A stretch of 37,655 nt of DNA from Methanomethylovorans sp. PtaU1.Bin093 (GTDB lineage: Archaea; Halobacteriota; Methanosarcinia; Methanosarcinales; Methanosarcinaceae), in the NCBI RefSeq assembly GCF_002067275.1, contig NZ_MVQX01000089.1:1-37655 (forward strand). Reading direction: 5' to 3'. Shown in pieces: positions 26,134-35,361 of the stretch. Within the stretch, counting starts at the first letter, position 1. The number at the start of each line of letters is the position of its first letter. The position numbers and the translations under genes are program-made. Under the pieces are notes generated by a model, which made no database searches, was not told the origin of the DNA, and saw only the letters and a list, made by a program, of their open reading frames with translations.

Positions 26134-27108
26134 TCAGAAGGATTCGCAGATGGATGGGTTGGGTTTATTTTCCAGTATCATTCTGACACGCTCCTTACAT
26201 TCGTTCAGTACTTCGTTCATATCTGCCACTACATCTATTCCGGCTGCTCCTGCATGCCCTCCGCCCGTGCCTTCATACCTGGAACTTATCTCTTCCATGA
26301 TCTTTCCCAGGTTGACCCCGGCATTGACAGCTTCCCTTTTGGCACGGCCGCTCACCCGGATCGTGTCATCCCTTTCAGTACCAATGAAAGCTACATCTGC
26401 ACCGATGTTCAGGAACATAGAGGATGCTGCACCACCAAAGGAGTTAACATGTGAACAAACCACCAGCCAATCATCTATTCTCTCTATCGTGGCTCTGGAG
26501 GCACACTTAAGCATTGCTATCCTCATGGATATATCCTGGGGGGTTGCAGCCATCATTTCCAGCACATCTGCGTATTCTACTCCACTAGTAATGACTATTT
26601 CCGCAACGTTACGGAAAGTTTCGGCCGTTGCATGCTTAAAATGCCCGGTGTCTGTTACTATGCCCGTAAGCAGACCGAGTGCTGTGCGCCGCATGATCGG
26701 TGCATCCATACATTTGAGGATCTCAAAAACTATCTCAGCTGTGGATGTAGCGTTACGGTGCAGGTAGAACTCAGCATTCTCTGTAAGGGCGGTTGTGGAA
26801 TGATGATCTATCACGCAATACTTCCCAAGCTTGATATCATTGAGCTGGGAACTGGTGGAAGTATCTACCACCAGAGTGATATCGTATTCAGAAGGATCAG
26901 GTTTATCAATAGCATCTATTCCCAGCTTATCGATAAGTAGTGCAGCCATCTTATTACAGCCATCTACAAGCCCGACTGTTCCACCAAGTGCTTCGGCAAG
27001 TGCAAAGGCGCTGCTAACTGCATCCGGGTCGGCGTTCCGGTGACATAGATATAATATCTTATTGAAGTCCAGAAGGCGGTTATAGAATTCTATTTCATCA
27101 ACCTGCAT
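26134..27108 (-). CDS. DHH-family phosphoesterase
   Basis: This 324-aa protein has the DHH superfamily motifs in order: CHRNADPDAVSSA near residue 22 (motif I), LVVDTSTSSQ near 83 (II), CVIDHHSTT near 99 (III, the DHH itself) and GIVTDTGHFKHAT near 148 (IV). A DHHA1 domain follows, ending in GGGHAGAAGIDV near 287. These residues bind two metal ions, usually Mn2+, and cleave phosphoesters in short oligonucleotides or nucleotides. In archaea this gene regularly closes the exosome gene string, so degradation of nanoRNA or pAp is the likely job. The exact substrate is not readable. Confidence 0.9.
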   Translation of the reverse strand: MQVDEIEFYNRLLDFNKILYLCHRNADPDAVSSAFALAEALGGTVGLVDGCNKMAALLIDKLGIDAIDKPDPSEYDITLVVDTSTSSQLNDIKLGKYCVIDHHSTTALTENAEFYLHRNATSTAEIVFEILKCMDAPIMRRTALGLLTGIVTDTGHFKHATAETFRNVAEIVITSGVEYADVLEMMAATPQDISMRIAMLKCASRATIERIDDWLVVCSHVNSFGGAASSMFLNIGADVAFIGTERDDTIRVSGRAKREAVNAGVNLGKIMEEISSRYEGTGGGHAGAAGIDVVADMNEVLNECKERVRMILENKPNPSICESF

Positions 27109-27184
27109 CGAAACCTCTACTCATCACTTAATAAAGTAGTATGAGCATTAAAGCAGAGAGAGGGAGGGGGAAAGGGCAGAGCAC

Positions 27185-27538
27185 TTATTGTGCCTGCTGG
27201 CCCATTGACTGCTGTATTTGTTCCTGCAGTTGAGTAAAGCGTTTTGAAATGCGTTCTTCCTGTCTTGAGATAGATTGGACCCTTAAAGATAATGTTTCTA
27301 TTTTTTCTTTAAGCTTGGAAATAGTTTCCTGCTTTTCAGATCTTATCTGCAGGTCACCTACCGTCCTGTATATTACCGCATCATCCGGAAGTTTTTCAAG
27401 TTCCTCAAGAGCAAGTTCAGATTCTTTCTGCAGAGTTTCCATCTGGGATCTCTGAATGGAAAGTGATTGCGCTTGTTGTTGAACCTGCTGCAACTGAGCG
27501 ATCTGGTTCTGTACTTGAGGGGGTATTTGCGTACTCAT
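27185..27538 (-). CDS. pfdB: Prefoldin beta subunit
   Basis: This 117-aa protein is two long coiled-coil helices joined by a short beta region, the prefoldin beta layout. The start IPPQVQNQIAQLQQVQQQ and the middle VIYRTVGDLQIRSEKQETI are typical, as is the Q-rich end (IQQSMGQQAQ). Six prefoldin subunits form a jellyfish-like chaperone that holds unfolded proteins for the thermosome. AGGTGA six bases upstream confirms ATG 27538. Its place after Pcc1 is as in other archaeal exosome gene strings. Confidence 0.95.
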   Translation of the reverse strand: MSTQIPPQVQNQIAQLQQVQQQAQSLSIQRSQMETLQKESELALEELEKLPDDAVIYRTVGDLQIRSEKQETISKLKEKIETLSLRVQSISRQEERISKRFTQLQEQIQQSMGQQAQ

Positions 27539-27586
27539 GTGGTTTCACCTGAATCTGAATTAACCTTAAATGATTTTAATGTTTCT

Positions 27587-27841
27587 CTAATTGGACTGCA
27601 GTTCCATGCTGGTATGCCCAAGCACTTCATATGCTACCTGTATCAGGCGTAACCAGGTGTTCATTGTGGAACGCAGGGAGACCAGGTCTGATGCGATCAC
27701 TTTCAATATAAGTCTATCTTCCAGCACTTGCAGAGATATTTCTGATCTCTCAGTGACCGTTGTTCCTATCTCGGGCATCAGGGACCTATATATGAGAAGT
27801 GCCCTGTCTGTTTCAAAGACCGATTCTGCAGTTGCTTCCAA
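27587..27841 (-). CDS. pcc1: KEOPS complex subunit Pcc1
   Basis: This 84-aa protein matches Pcc1: it has the short alpha/beta pattern with IYRSLMPEIGTTVTERSEIS and the closing helix LRSTMNTWLRLIQVAYEVL. Pcc1 dimers hold together the KEOPS complex (Kae1, Bud32, Cgi121), which makes the t6A modification at position 37 of ANN-decoding tRNAs. The gene starts eight bases after the Brix gene, so translation is probably coupled. The family is normally 75-95 aa, so it is complete. Confidence 0.85.
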   Translation of the reverse strand: MEATAESVFETDRALLIYRSLMPEIGTTVTERSEISLQVLEDRLILKVIASDLVSLRSTMNTWLRLIQVAYEVLGHTSMELQSN

Positions 27842-27849
27842 TGGATCAC

Positions 27850-28305
27850 TTACCGGATAGTTCTGATGTTCAACCTGAAAAGTTCCTGGCCTTCATACAT
27901 AAAATCGAGTTGATCATCTGATATGTTGAGAACCAGGGGAGAAGAAGGCGCATCAACTAGTTCTATTGCAAGTATCTTCGCCAGAACAGGTGCAATATCG
28001 GCATGCCCGGTTGCTACAGGTGCTATTTTAGGAGATACCTTTTTCTGAAGCTTCTTTACAGCAGTTACACTTATCCGAATAGAAAGCAGTTCCCGACCAT
28101 CCGGCGTATAGAAGATCAGACTTCCGGGATTCCCGTGGTATTCTCCTATTATCAATAATGGTCCATGAGCATCTTCTACCAGGGAAAGCACTTCTTTCAT
28201 TCCCATCTTGCCACGGTTGATACTCTCACAATGAAAAAAAGAGGCAAGGTCTTTGCAAAGAGCCCTGGTATTTATTGAAGGTTTGCGAGAAGAAGTAATT
28301 AACAT
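27850..28305 (-). CDS. Brix-domain rRNA maturation protein
   Basis: This 151-aa protein is a short archaeal Brix (Imp4-like) protein. The beginning MLITSSRKPSINTRALCKDL is the family signature (TTSRKPS--TR--C-DL), and GNPGSLIFYTPDG near residue 60 is also conserved. Relatives in eukaryotes act in pre-rRNA processing and ribosome assembly, binding RNA. Its ATG lies four bases after the RpoP stop, which indicates coupled translation. Confidence 0.9.
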   Translation of the reverse strand: MLITSSRKPSINTRALCKDLASFFHCESINRGKMGMKEVLSLVEDAHGPLLIIGEYHGNPGSLIFYTPDGRELLSIRISVTAVKKLQKKVSPKIAPVATGHADIAPVLAKILAIELVDAPSSPLVLNISDDQLDFMYEGQELFRLNIRTIR

Positions 28306-28309
28306 ACTT

Positions 28310-28447
28310 CTACTCGGCCTTTATTCTTTTGATAGAGGTAGGCCTTTCTTTGACAAGTATACGATGTCCGCAATAGTCGCAGCGTATACCGAGAGCCCTA
28401 TAATTTATCTCTACCACTTTTTTGCAACGTGTGCACTTGTATCCCAT
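28310..28447 (-). CDS. rpoP: DNA-directed RNA polymerase subunit Rpo12 (RpoP)
   Basis: This gene encodes only 45 aa. The protein has a zinc ribbon: [14 protein letters not shown] with C5 and C8, then [17 protein letters not shown] with C23 and C26. Both the four cysteines and the basic tail (TSIKRIKAE) match archaeal Rpo12, the counterpart of eukaryotic Rpb12, which bridges subunits Rpo3 and Rpo2 in the polymerase. The start ATG 28447 lies 12 bases after the end of L37Ae, with GGAGTGA before it. The order L37Ae, RpoP, Brix is the standard one in Euryarchaeota. Confidence 0.93.
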   Translation of the reverse strand: MGYKCTRCKKVVEINYRALGIRCDYCGHRILVKERPTSIKRIKAE

Positions 28448-28459
28448 AGTTGTTATCAC

Positions 28460-28747
28460 TCACTCCAGGATCTCTGTCGCCTTCTTTACAGAGCGGGCAA
28501 CTGTAAGGCCTACAGGTGTCTGAGGCAGGAATGTGCCGCCGGCAAAAGTATAGCCGCATTTTTTACACTGCCAGATGCCTGTTCCTATTCTCCTTACGGT
28601 CGGACGTGCACATTTTGCACAGGTGTGGGGCATATGCATCTTTTCTTCAAGATCGGCAACCAGTTTGCGATCTTTCCTACCATATCTCACACCAAATCTC
28701 CCTGCAGATCTGGTCACACGTCCTTTCCTTGAATATTTCTTTGCCAT
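28460..28747 (-). CDS. rpl37ae: Large ribosomal subunit protein L37Ae (eL43)
   Basis: From ATG 28747 the product is 95 aa, beginning [19 protein letters not shown]. This start is chosen over an in-frame ATG two codons earlier because AAGGAGA lies six bases upstream and family members begin this way. The zinc ribbon is [12 protein letters not shown] and [13 protein letters not shown], with four cysteines. It is a structural protein of the large ribosomal subunit and opens the L37Ae-RpoP-Brix-Pcc1-prefoldin block of the string. Confidence 0.95.
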   Translation of the reverse strand: MAKKYSRKGRVTRSAGRFGVRYGRKDRKLVADLEEKMHMPHTCAKCARPTVRRIGTGIWQCKKCGYTFAGGTFLPQTPVGLTVARSVKKATEILE

Positions 28748-28809
28748 GAGCATTCTCCTTGATCTTCAGTATACTGAAATTAACTTTTTATATCAATGAC
28801 CATTTGCCC

Positions 28810-29592
28810 TCAGATGTTCAGCAGGTATTTTTCTCTGATCTCTTCAGCTTTAGCACATGCCATGTCCACTGCTTTCAACAATTGTTCCTGTGTCAGCATG
28901 CCTTCTCCTGTTTTCTGCATCGCAGAGATCGCACCGTTCTGGTTGGATGATATGGTCAATTTTGAATCTGCTACAGTTTCCTCTGCAAGTCCCGGATCTA
29001 CCATCAATTCCCCGCCTATGTCCACCAGTGTAACGCCTATAGGCATATCTCTGATCGGCATCATCATATCCTCTCCCTTGCCTTCCCTTTCAGCAGGGAC
29101 CTTTGAGGTCATGAGGGCAGCGATCGCACCAAGACATGATGCATCCTGAAGATTGCCATCGTCATTCAGTACATGCACATCTATGAATACGATCCAGACT
29201 TCTTCTCCTTCCGTAATACATAACTTATTTAAATCAATTGCGCCTGATTCCCGGATCCCTCTGTCGGTGACCCTTGCCATCTCGATAGCACCTTCTTTCG
29301 GGGGTCCTGCCTCGAAGTCCGGTGAAGCAAGCGGGTTCATCTCCAGATTTGTGATGATGACACCTTCATCAGGTGAATCAGAAAATGGGGCTCCTACCTG
29401 CAGTTTGACCCCTACCAGTACCTGGGTCTCTCCTATACACACTTTTGCAGAACCTTCTGCCTTATCAATGACATTTGTCTGCACGGTAATTCTTCGATAC
29501 TCGTCGAATGAGCGTCCATCATCCCTTTTCCCTTTGAGCATCAGGTTGTAGATGTAATCCTTCTTAAGTGAGGCCATTACTTCACTGCTCAT
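28810..29592 (-). CDS. rrp42: Exosome core subunit Rrp42
   Basis: From ATG 29592 (AGGTGA five bases upstream) the product is 260 aa, starting [20 protein letters not shown]. It is an RNase PH-fold protein ([56 protein letters not shown]). Rrp42 pairs with Rrp41 to form the hexameric ring of the exosome; it lacks the catalytic acid but shapes the RNA path. The gene begins inside the last codons of rrp41, an overlap of 11 bases, so the two subunits are made in equal amounts by coupled translation. Confidence 0.95.
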   Translation of the reverse strand: MSSEVMASLKKDYIYNLMLKGKRDDGRSFDEYRRITVQTNVIDKAEGSAKVCIGETQVLVGVKLQVGAPFSDSPDEGVIITNLEMNPLASPDFEAGPPKEGAIEMARVTDRGIRESGAIDLNKLCITEGEEVWIVFIDVHVLNDDGNLQDASCLGAIAALMTSKVPAEREGKGEDMMMPIRDMPIGVTLVDIGGELMVDPGLAEETVADSKLTISSNQNGAISAMQKTGEGMLTQEQLLKAVDMACAKAEEIREKYLLNI

Positions 29593-30565
29593 ATCTTTCA
29601 CCTACCTTCTCTGCTTCAGGATCCTCAGTTTCATCTGTTTTTGACCCTTCGCCTTCAGTAAATTCTGTGAAATCCTCTCCGGATGTTTCATCAGCAGGCT
29701 CAGATATATCTGTTTTAACTACGATCACTTCGATGCCTTCTTCATCTTCAAACTCAGATGTTTCAAAATCCTCTTCTATCAGTTCGATCTCGTTCTGGAT
29801 ATCCTCGGCTTTTTCTTCAGCAACTTCTACCAGGCTTTCTACGACCTCTTCATGAGATGCGAACTTCTTTTTCAAGGCTTCCTTTTGGATCTCGAGGATC
29901 TGTCTGCAGCCTTCTGTTGCCATTTCCAGTGCTTTTTTGAATTCTTCCTTTGTAAGATTTCCATCCATCTGCAGAAGGGATATCTCTCCGTCCTGGGTCA
30001 TGGCAATGGGAAGGTCTGCGTTCCCGTAATTGTCCTCATCCTTGTTCAAATCCAGCACCAGCTGTCCATCAACTTTACCTACAGCACATGCCGATATGAG
30101 CCCCTTCATCGGAATACCGGCGTCAGCAAGAGCGATGGATGCAGCGTTAATTGCTGCTGTCCTGGTGCCTGCATCCGCCTGCAATACCTCTGCAAAAACA
30201 TCTATTACTGCACTGGGATAATATTTTGTCATTATGATAGGGGCAAAAGCATCCCTGCTAACTTTTGAGATCTCAATGCTTCTTCGGCTTGGTCCGGGTC
30301 TTGCCCTGTCCTCAACTGAAAAAGCTGCCATATTATACCTGTATCTCACTATGGCCTCATCAGGTTTCTGCATCCTGCGGGGATGCAGCTCCCTAGGACC
30401 ATATACTGCTGCCAGTATCTTGTTCTTACCCCACTCTAAATAACATGAACCGTCAGCCCTTGATAAGACACCTATCTCGATGGTCATGGGCCTGATCTCA
30501 TCAACTGCCCGTCCATCCAGGCGCAGGCCATTCTCATCAATGAACTTCTCAGGTTTATTAGCCAT
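29582..30565 (-). CDS. rrp41: Exosome catalytic subunit Rrp41, with long acidic tail
   Basis: This 327-aa protein is the active 3'-5' phosphorolytic subunit of the archaeal exosome. The RNase PH fold covers about residues 8-245: [20 protein letters not shown], the arginine-rich phosphate site [12 protein letters not shown] near 89, and [20 protein letters not shown] near 170 with the catalytic aspartates. Usual length is about 240-250 aa. Here about 80 extra residues follow, almost all acidic with S and T (for example [17 protein letters not shown]), without predicted fold. It overlaps rrp42. The tail may bind partners or respond to salt (inference). Confidence 0.95.
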   Translation of the reverse strand: MANKPEKFIDENGLRLDGRAVDEIRPMTIEIGVLSRADGSCYLEWGKNKILAAVYGPRELHPRRMQKPDEAIVRYRYNMAAFSVEDRARPGPSRRSIEISKVSRDAFAPIIMTKYYPSAVIDVFAEVLQADAGTRTAAINAASIALADAGIPMKGLISACAVGKVDGQLVLDLNKDEDNYGNADLPIAMTQDGEISLLQMDGNLTKEEFKKALEMATEGCRQILEIQKEALKKKFASHEEVVESLVEVAEEKAEDIQNEIELIEEDFETSEFEDEEGIEVIVVKTDISEPADETSGEDFTEFTEGEGSKTDETEDPEAEKVGERYEQ

Positions 30566-30628
30566 AATACATTCTCCAATATATACTAAATCTATTTTCT
30601 GATCATGTGCAGAACATACAGTAAACTT

Positions 30629-31447
30629 TCAGTTTTCCTCTGTATCCAGTAGCTGATCTACCTTTCTGCTGGTCTCGTCAACTTTCTCCGGGTCTTCACT
30701 GTATTCCTCATCTGCAGAATTTATATCTTCCACAACCTCTCCCTGCTCGATATCAGTGTCTCCAGCTTCTTCATACACGGTTGTATCGTCGGTTTTCTCT
30801 TCTACCTGAAGGAATCGGCTGATCTTGTCTGTCAGGCCGGAAGTATGGGATTCACGGATGATCATATCAATAGCTTCTGAAAGCTTATCCATATTCTCGT
30901 CTTTACCATTTATCCATATCCTTCCGTTCTGCCCCACGAATATCTCGCAGCCAGTTTCCTTCTTTAACATGGAGACCATGGAACCGTTATGCCCTATGAC
31001 GCGGGGAACTTTCGTGGAAGGCACTTCAAGCAGTCTGCCCCCTTTGATCTTTCTTAATCCCTTCTCTCGAAGGGTGAGTTCTATCTTCATGGAGGCATCA
31101 ACATCTTTTATTCTGAGGATAGCACAATCTCCTATGTCAAAGATCTCCCTCATCATGGATGATTCCACCCTCCGGGGGTACTCTGATACATGCAACAGGC
31201 CATCATAAGGAGACCCAATATCAAAGATCCAGTTTGAAGAGGTTGTCTCAAAAACAGTACCTATGACAAAATCCTTTCTGGAAGGAATGTACTTCCCAGA
31301 AAATGGAATAACAGATATCTTATTCTTTATGTTAGCTACTCCATAAAGGAGGGAATATACTTTTCCCTCCTTTACATAGGTTCCGGAGCCCGAATCATTC
31401 GTATTATCGGAAAGAAGTTGACCCGGAACTACAATTTCTCTATCCAT
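30629..31447 (-). CDS. rrp4: Exosome RNA-binding cap subunit Rrp4, with acidic tail
   Basis: This 272-aa protein has the Rrp4 layout. An N-terminal domain (REIVVPGQLLSDN) is followed by an S1 domain at about residues 60-130 (GTVFETTSSNWIFDIGSPYD) and a KH domain at about 145-200, where the usual GxxG is changed in VPRVIGHNGSMVSMLKKETG to GHNG. It caps the Rrp41/Rrp42 ring and feeds RNA into it. From about residue 210 a further 60 residues are strongly acidic, longer than in most relatives. This parallels the tail on Rrp41. It lies between SBDS and rrp41, as usual. Confidence 0.95.
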   Translation of the reverse strand: MDREIVVPGQLLSDNTNDSGSGTYVKEGKVYSLLYGVANIKNKISVIPFSGKYIPSRKDFVIGTVFETTSSNWIFDIGSPYDGLLHVSEYPRRVESSMMREIFDIGDCAILRIKDVDASMKIELTLREKGLRKIKGGRLLEVPSTKVPRVIGHNGSMVSMLKKETGCEIFVGQNGRIWINGKDENMDKLSEAIDMIIRESHTSGLTDKISRFLQVEEKTDDTTVYEEAGDTDIEQGEVVEDINSADEEYSEDPEKVDETSRKVDQLLDTEEN

Positions 31448-31458
31448 TATCTAGCCTC

Positions 31459-32151
31459 TTATAAAAGTTTAGTTTCAGCATCACCCTTGGTAAGGTGGTT
31501 CACAAGACCATAAAAATCGTTCTGCATTCCAGCCGGCATTTTCACAACACCTACCCATGAACCATCTTGCTGCCATTGTTCCTTGACCAAGGTCCCAAAC
31601 CTGGCAATCTCCCCATATGATTTTGGAGCGTATACCGCTGGTACTTTGACTGCTATTTGTACTTCTTCAAAGCGTATAGGTATGATCGGGCGGATGGCCT
31701 TCATCACGATCATCACTTGTTCATCTACGGGTTTGAATGGGTCAATATGGACCTTTGCCTCTTCCATGGCCTTCTCTATTCTCGAAGGAGGGTGAGGAGC
31801 TTTGGTTTGTGGATTTATTGCATTCTGTGCGATCGTACTGATTATGCGCTTTGTCTTCTCGTCAAGGATATGCTTTCTCTGCTCCTTGGTTAACTGCAGT
31901 TCTCCATGTAAAATGATCTCCTTTGCAATGATCAGGGAATCCAGTGTGCCAAAGATATTCTGAAGATCGGATTCAGATGCATGTTCCCCCTGTCCAGCAT
32001 CAGAAAAAATGGATTCGACCGCAATGATCTCTTCGATATTTACTTCATCCCCTTTTTTCAGTGCCAGTGCTCCCTCAGGCTCAACAAAGACCTCATAGTG
32101 ATTTTTGCCTTTCTTAAGTCTTGCAATAACGCATTCATCAAGAGATACCAT
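31459..32151 (-). CDS. sdo1: Ribosome maturation protein SBDS (Sdo1)
   Basis: From ATG 32151 the product is 230 aa. A GGGGGA site lies eight bases upstream, and the eight extra codons of a longer frame would cover it. The three SBDS domains can be followed: the N-terminal FYSH domain (VIARLKKGKNHYEVFVEPEG), the helical middle (ILDEKTKRIISTIAQNAINP) and the C-terminal ferredoxin-like domain. SBDS with EF-2-like GTPases removes aIF6 from new large subunits. The gene sits between proteasome alpha and rrp4, the standard order. Confidence 0.95.
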   Translation of the reverse strand: MVSLDECVIARLKKGKNHYEVFVEPEGALALKKGDEVNIEEIIAVESIFSDAGQGEHASESDLQNIFGTLDSLIIAKEIILHGELQLTKEQRKHILDEKTKRIISTIAQNAINPQTKAPHPPSRIEKAMEEAKVHIDPFKPVDEQVMIVMKAIRPIIPIRFEEVQIAVKVPAVYAPKSYGEIARFGTLVKEQWQQDGSWVGVVKMPAGMQNDFYGLVNHLTKGDAETKLL

Positions 32152-32212
32152 TTTATATCCCCCACATTCATACACGAAGTATTTTTATATAACTTTATGT
32201 CATTCGAGTCTT

Positions 32213-32998
32213 TCACTCACCGGCAGCCCCATTGTCGGGAACGGAACCGGCATCCTCTTTTACTTCCTTTTTCTGTTCTTCAAGGACCTTCGAAACATAT
32301 TGCTGGACTTCTTCTTCTGCAAGCTTGCGGAATGTACGGTCCTGTAGTGTAACTACTCCCACTTCCAGTGTTGCAGCATCGATCTTTCCTTCGGTGGACT
32401 TGTATAAGGCGGTCATGCCAAGCAGAATTGCTTCATCAATGCCCAGATCCCCGCGGTACTCCGCTTCGAAAACTTCCATGAAGGTGTTCCTGCCCGCACC
32501 GATGGCCGTGGCCTTATATTCCAGCAAGGCACCACTTGGATCACTTTCAAATAGTCTTGGTCTGGTGTCATCCACTCCTGCTATTAAGAGCGCAGTACCA
32601 TAAGGCCTGACCCCTCCAAACTGAGTGTAGTTCTGTTTGTGATCGCAGATCTTCTTTGCAAGCACTTCAACACCTATGTTCTCATCATAGGATACTTTGT
32701 TGATCTGTGCTTCAACTCTGGCTCTGTCGACCAGTGAGCGGGCATCGGCCACCAGCCCGGAAGTAGCAACACCTATGTGGCTGTCTATCTGGAAGATCTT
32801 CTCTATGGATTCAGCTTCAATTAGTCTGCTGGTAATTCTTTTATCCACAAGAAGTACAACGCCTTCCTTTGCCTTGATGCCTGCGGCAGTTGTTCCTCTC
32901 TTCACGGCTTCCCTAGCATATTCCACCTGAAAGAGCCTTCCATCCGGACTGAATACTGTGATTGCACGATCATAACCCATCTGTGGCGTCATTTGCAT
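32213..32998 (-). CDS. psmA: Proteasome alpha subunit
   Basis: This 261-aa protein is a 20S proteasome alpha subunit: [20 protein letters not shown] is the family signature, with [20 protein letters not shown] next and the conserved [15 protein letters not shown] near 128. Alpha rings form the gate of the barrel, and the N-terminal [10 protein letters not shown] residues are the gate itself. The C-terminal tail is acidic and glutamate-rich. GGAGATGA six bases before ATG 32998 supports the start. The beta subunit is not in the window, as is usual in archaea. Confidence 0.96.
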   Translation of the reverse strand: MQMTPQMGYDRAITVFSPDGRLFQVEYAREAVKRGTTAAGIKAKEGVVLLVDKRITSRLIEAESIEKIFQIDSHIGVATSGLVADARSLVDRARVEAQINKVSYDENIGVEVLAKKICDHKQNYTQFGGVRPYGTALLIAGVDDTRPRLFESDPSGALLEYKATAIGAGRNTFMEVFEAEYRGDLGIDEAILLGMTALYKSTEGKIDAATLEVGVVTLQDRTFRKLAEEEVQQYVSKVLEEQKKEVKEDAGSVPDNGAAGE

Positions 32999-33061
32999 AT
33001 CTAATCATCTCCTATGTTAACAAACTATCTATTCTTCGGCTCTGTTCTATGAACATTGTTA

Positions 33062-33430
33062 TTACTTATATATTAATGTGCTCGGGTTCTGATATTGCTG
33101 CACACTTATATACTTTTGTGTTGCACCCTTCACAGTACCCGATATGCCCAGTACATGCACTATTGCACGCTGTCCACCAATAGTTGTTATTGTGGCAAGC
33201 GCTGCACGAGATCTTTCTTCCATCCTGTGGGAACAGCGCAGTATCCCTTTCTGGTTTCCAAAATCAAGCAATCTAACTCCACATTCGCTGGAACCTATAT
33301 CACCATACAGTGACCCTATAGCAGAGAAGATCTCACGTAAAAGTTCTTCTCTGGATACTTCGCGTTCCGTAATTATCTCTATTGCAAGATAACGTTTTCT
33401 TTGTCTTAAGCTGGAAGGAAGTGTTTTCAA
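33062..33430 (-). CDS. rnp2: Ribonuclease P protein component 2 (Pop5)
   Basis: This 122-aa protein matches archaeal Pop5 (Rnp2): LPSSLRQRKRYLAIEIITER at the start, then SLYGDIGSSECGVRLLDFGN and RCSHRMEERSRAALATITTI. It pairs with Rpp30 and aids catalysis by the RNase P RNA, which trims tRNA 5' ends. It starts with TTG at 33430, supported by AGGAGG seven bases upstream, and overlaps the stop of the Rpp30 gene by four bases. This coupling fits equal production of the two partners. Confidence 0.93.
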   Translation of the reverse strand: MKTLPSSLRQRKRYLAIEIITEREVSREELLREIFSAIGSLYGDIGSSECGVRLLDFGNQKGILRCSHRMEERSRAALATITTIGGQRAIVHVLGISGTVKGATQKYISVQQYQNPSTLIYK

Positions 33431-34164
33431 CAGAATTCCTCCTGCCTTTCAGGAGGGACCTGTTCCTCTATGAGTTCCACACCATCCATAATAAAGCCAT
33501 GGGTCTTTCTTTTCGTTCTAAGGATAGCAGCAGGTATAGCGGTCATGGCATTTATTGCTTCTTCCTTTGTCATTCCGAACAAACTTGACAATGCAATGAG
33601 CTCTCTTGGTCCCCGTATATCATAGATGGACCGTGCACCACTGGTCAGTACCATGTGCACATCGAACTTCCTTGCAAGCATAAGGCGCTGCTCAAGTTCT
33701 GAGACCGCATGCAATCTTTTCCCGCCTCGGTATCTTATCAGGGATCCAACATCGAACTCGATGGCAATACCTCTGTCAGCAGCAGATCTTGCGATCACGT
33801 GGTCCAAGCCGCCATCCTTGATACCAAAAGGCAAAGATAATATGTTCACATTTGCAGCTTCAACTGCTGAACGGTTCAGTTTATCCGTTCCTCCCTCTAC
33901 CATCACAAAATCGACTTTTTTAGCGCAGTGGCTGATCTGGGAGTGGAGTTTAGAAGGATTCTCTTCATGTATCTCCACTCCATGTACAAGATCAAAAAAA
34001 GAATTACGAGGGCCAGTATATGATATCAGTGATTTGCTATTTGGTACCTGTGCTATTCCTACACCTTTAAAACCAAAATGTGTAGCAATTGAGAGGAATC
34101 TTTCCATTGCCTGGTCATCTTCAGGCAGGTAACGGATGCAAAGATCATAATACCTTTCAACCAA
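33427..34164 (-). CDS. rnp3: Ribonuclease P protein component 3 (Rpp30)
   Basis: This 245-aa protein is Rpp30, a TIM-barrel of the PHP-like group: YYDLCIRYLPEDDQAMERFL, then HFGFKGVGIAQ, VDFVMVEGGTDKLNRSAVEA near residue 85 and LTSGARSIYDIRGPRELIAL near 178. It forms a tetramer with Pop5 on RNase P RNA. Its start is TTG 34164 with GGAGGAG just upstream, and it overlaps the end of the COG1325 gene by eight bases. Confidence 0.93.
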   Translation of the reverse strand: MVERYYDLCIRYLPEDDQAMERFLSIATHFGFKGVGIAQVPNSKSLISYTGPRNSFFDLVHGVEIHEENPSKLHSQISHCAKKVDFVMVEGGTDKLNRSAVEAANVNILSLPFGIKDGGLDHVIARSAADRGIAIEFDVGSLIRYRGGKRLHAVSELEQRLMLARKFDVHMVLTSGARSIYDIRGPRELIALSSLFGMTKEEAINAMTAIPAAILRTKRKTHGFIMDGVELIEEQVPPERQEEFC

Positions 34165-34612
34165 ACAACTCCTCCACTATCTTCCCTGCCATTTCCCTGT
34201 TCTTTGGATATGTTTCTATCTTCACTTTAGCAGTTATAGCATCAGAGGACGAAACAATTTTCACACGGCCCATGTAAGCTTCTTGTTTATCGAACCTCAG
34301 GTGGAATACCTGGTCATCATCAAGCCTGTCGGGCATTTCATTCCGAAGGATCGCAATATCTTCCAATGTCATATTATTGTGGACGAACTCTGAGAAGGCC
34401 ATTGTATCATGCTTACGGGTAAGCTGTGTGCTGAAGATAGTTATTGGATTTCCATAGTGTCCTTCAGCTTCAATAGTATCGACTACCTCTGAAAACGAAT
34501 CCGGGCCTTTATCCCTAAAAGAGTTCTTTAAAAACAGACCCAGGGCATCCATGACCCTGGACCTTTCTTCTGTCGAGTGAGCTATCACTCGCAAATTTAT
34601 ATGATGGATCAC
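34157..34612 (-). CDS. COG1325-type RNA-binding protein of the exosome string
   Basis: This 151-aa protein belongs to COG1325 (PF01877), a conserved archaeal family with an RNA-binding-like fold. Features are [40 protein letters not shown] in the middle and [20 protein letters not shown]. Its gene nearly always lies between L15e and RNase P protein genes, so a role in RNA processing is inferred; no reaction is known. ATG 34612 overlaps the L15e stop in an ATGA junction. Confidence 0.85.
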   Translation of the reverse strand: MIHHINLRVIAHSTEERSRVMDALGLFLKNSFRDKGPDSFSEVVDTIEAEGHYGNPITIFSTQLTRKHDTMAFSEFVHNNMTLEDIAILRNEMPDRLDDDQVFHLRFDKQEAYMGRVKIVSSSDAITAKVKIETYPKNREMAGKIVEELFG

Positions 34613-35199
34613 TTGCCCCTGTTCATGTTAGACCTGATACTGGGCCGGTTCTTCTCGGTTCCTGTACCACGTTTACCCATGCCTCTGCCCTTTACACCGG
34701 CACTTGTCTTTCCACGGAAAGCACGCCCCTTCTGGCTGCTGTTGCAGATCCAATTAAGATTGTTGTCGCTCTTGATCACGGGGTGGCTGGGATCCACAAG
34801 GATCACTTCGTACCACTTGCCTTTTCCATCCTCGCCTACCCAGTAGGAGTTAAGGACTTCCATGTTCGGGTATTTTCTGGATGCACGCTCTTCAGCAATT
34901 CTCTGGATACTTTTACCCGCAGTGGTCTTGTTCTTACCCATGTTGTGGCTGCGCCTTCCGCGGACATATCTTTGATTTCTGCGGCTTCCTCTTCTTACTT
35001 TCGCACGCACCACTATTATCCCCTGTTTAGCCTTGTATCCAAGGGACCTTGCACGGTCTATACGGGTAGGCCTTCTGATCTTTACAATGGAACCCTGTTC
35101 TCTCCATTCCTGAAGTCTTTCCCACCTAAGGTCCTTGACATAAGTTTCATCAGGGTTCTTCCAAGCATCTCTTATATATCCATAAAAAGATTTTGACAA
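34609..35199 (-). CDS. rpl15e: Large ribosomal subunit protein L15e (eL15)
   Basis: The product is 196 aa from TTG 35199, beginning [20 protein letters not shown] like other archaeal L15e proteins. A GTG three codons earlier overlaps the ribosome binding site AAGGTGA and is therefore rejected. The protein is very basic, with [20 protein letters not shown] and the glycine/arginine C-terminal part that enters the rRNA core. It is the first gene of the string; the promoter should lie in the 150 bases upstream, where a TATA-like ATTTAAAT and two small hairpins are seen. Confidence 0.93.
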   Translation of the reverse strand: MSKSFYGYIRDAWKNPDETYVKDLRWERLQEWREQGSIVKIRRPTRIDRARSLGYKAKQGIIVVRAKVRRGSRRNQRYVRGRRSHNMGKNKTTAGKSIQRIAEERASRKYPNMEVLNSYWVGEDGKGKWYEVILVDPSHPVIKSDNNLNWICNSSQKGRAFRGKTSAGVKGRGMGKRGTGTEKNRPSIRSNMNRGK

Positions 35200-35236
35200 T
35201 ATGTTCACCTTGTTTCATTTTCAGTTTCACGGTTCA

Positions 35237-35273
35237 ACCCATTTTGGGTCACATTCCCACGGGATCGCTCCCG
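35237..35273 (-). promoter_or_regulatory. Two hairpins in the leader of the L15e/exosome operon
   Basis: Within the likely leader, ACCCATTTTGGGT (35237-35249) and CGGGATCGCTCCCG (35260-35273) each form a 5-base stem with a short loop. A TATA-like ATTTAAAT occurs at about 35307-35314 on the upstream side. Ribosomal protein operons are often controlled through such leaders; binding here is only a suggestion. Confidence 0.35.
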
Positions 35274-35361
35274 AATGAAACGAAACTACTACGCACATGA
35301 TATGATTTAAATGTTTTTGCCAAATGCCTTTTAGATCATACTTCCAATCCTTATGTCATAT

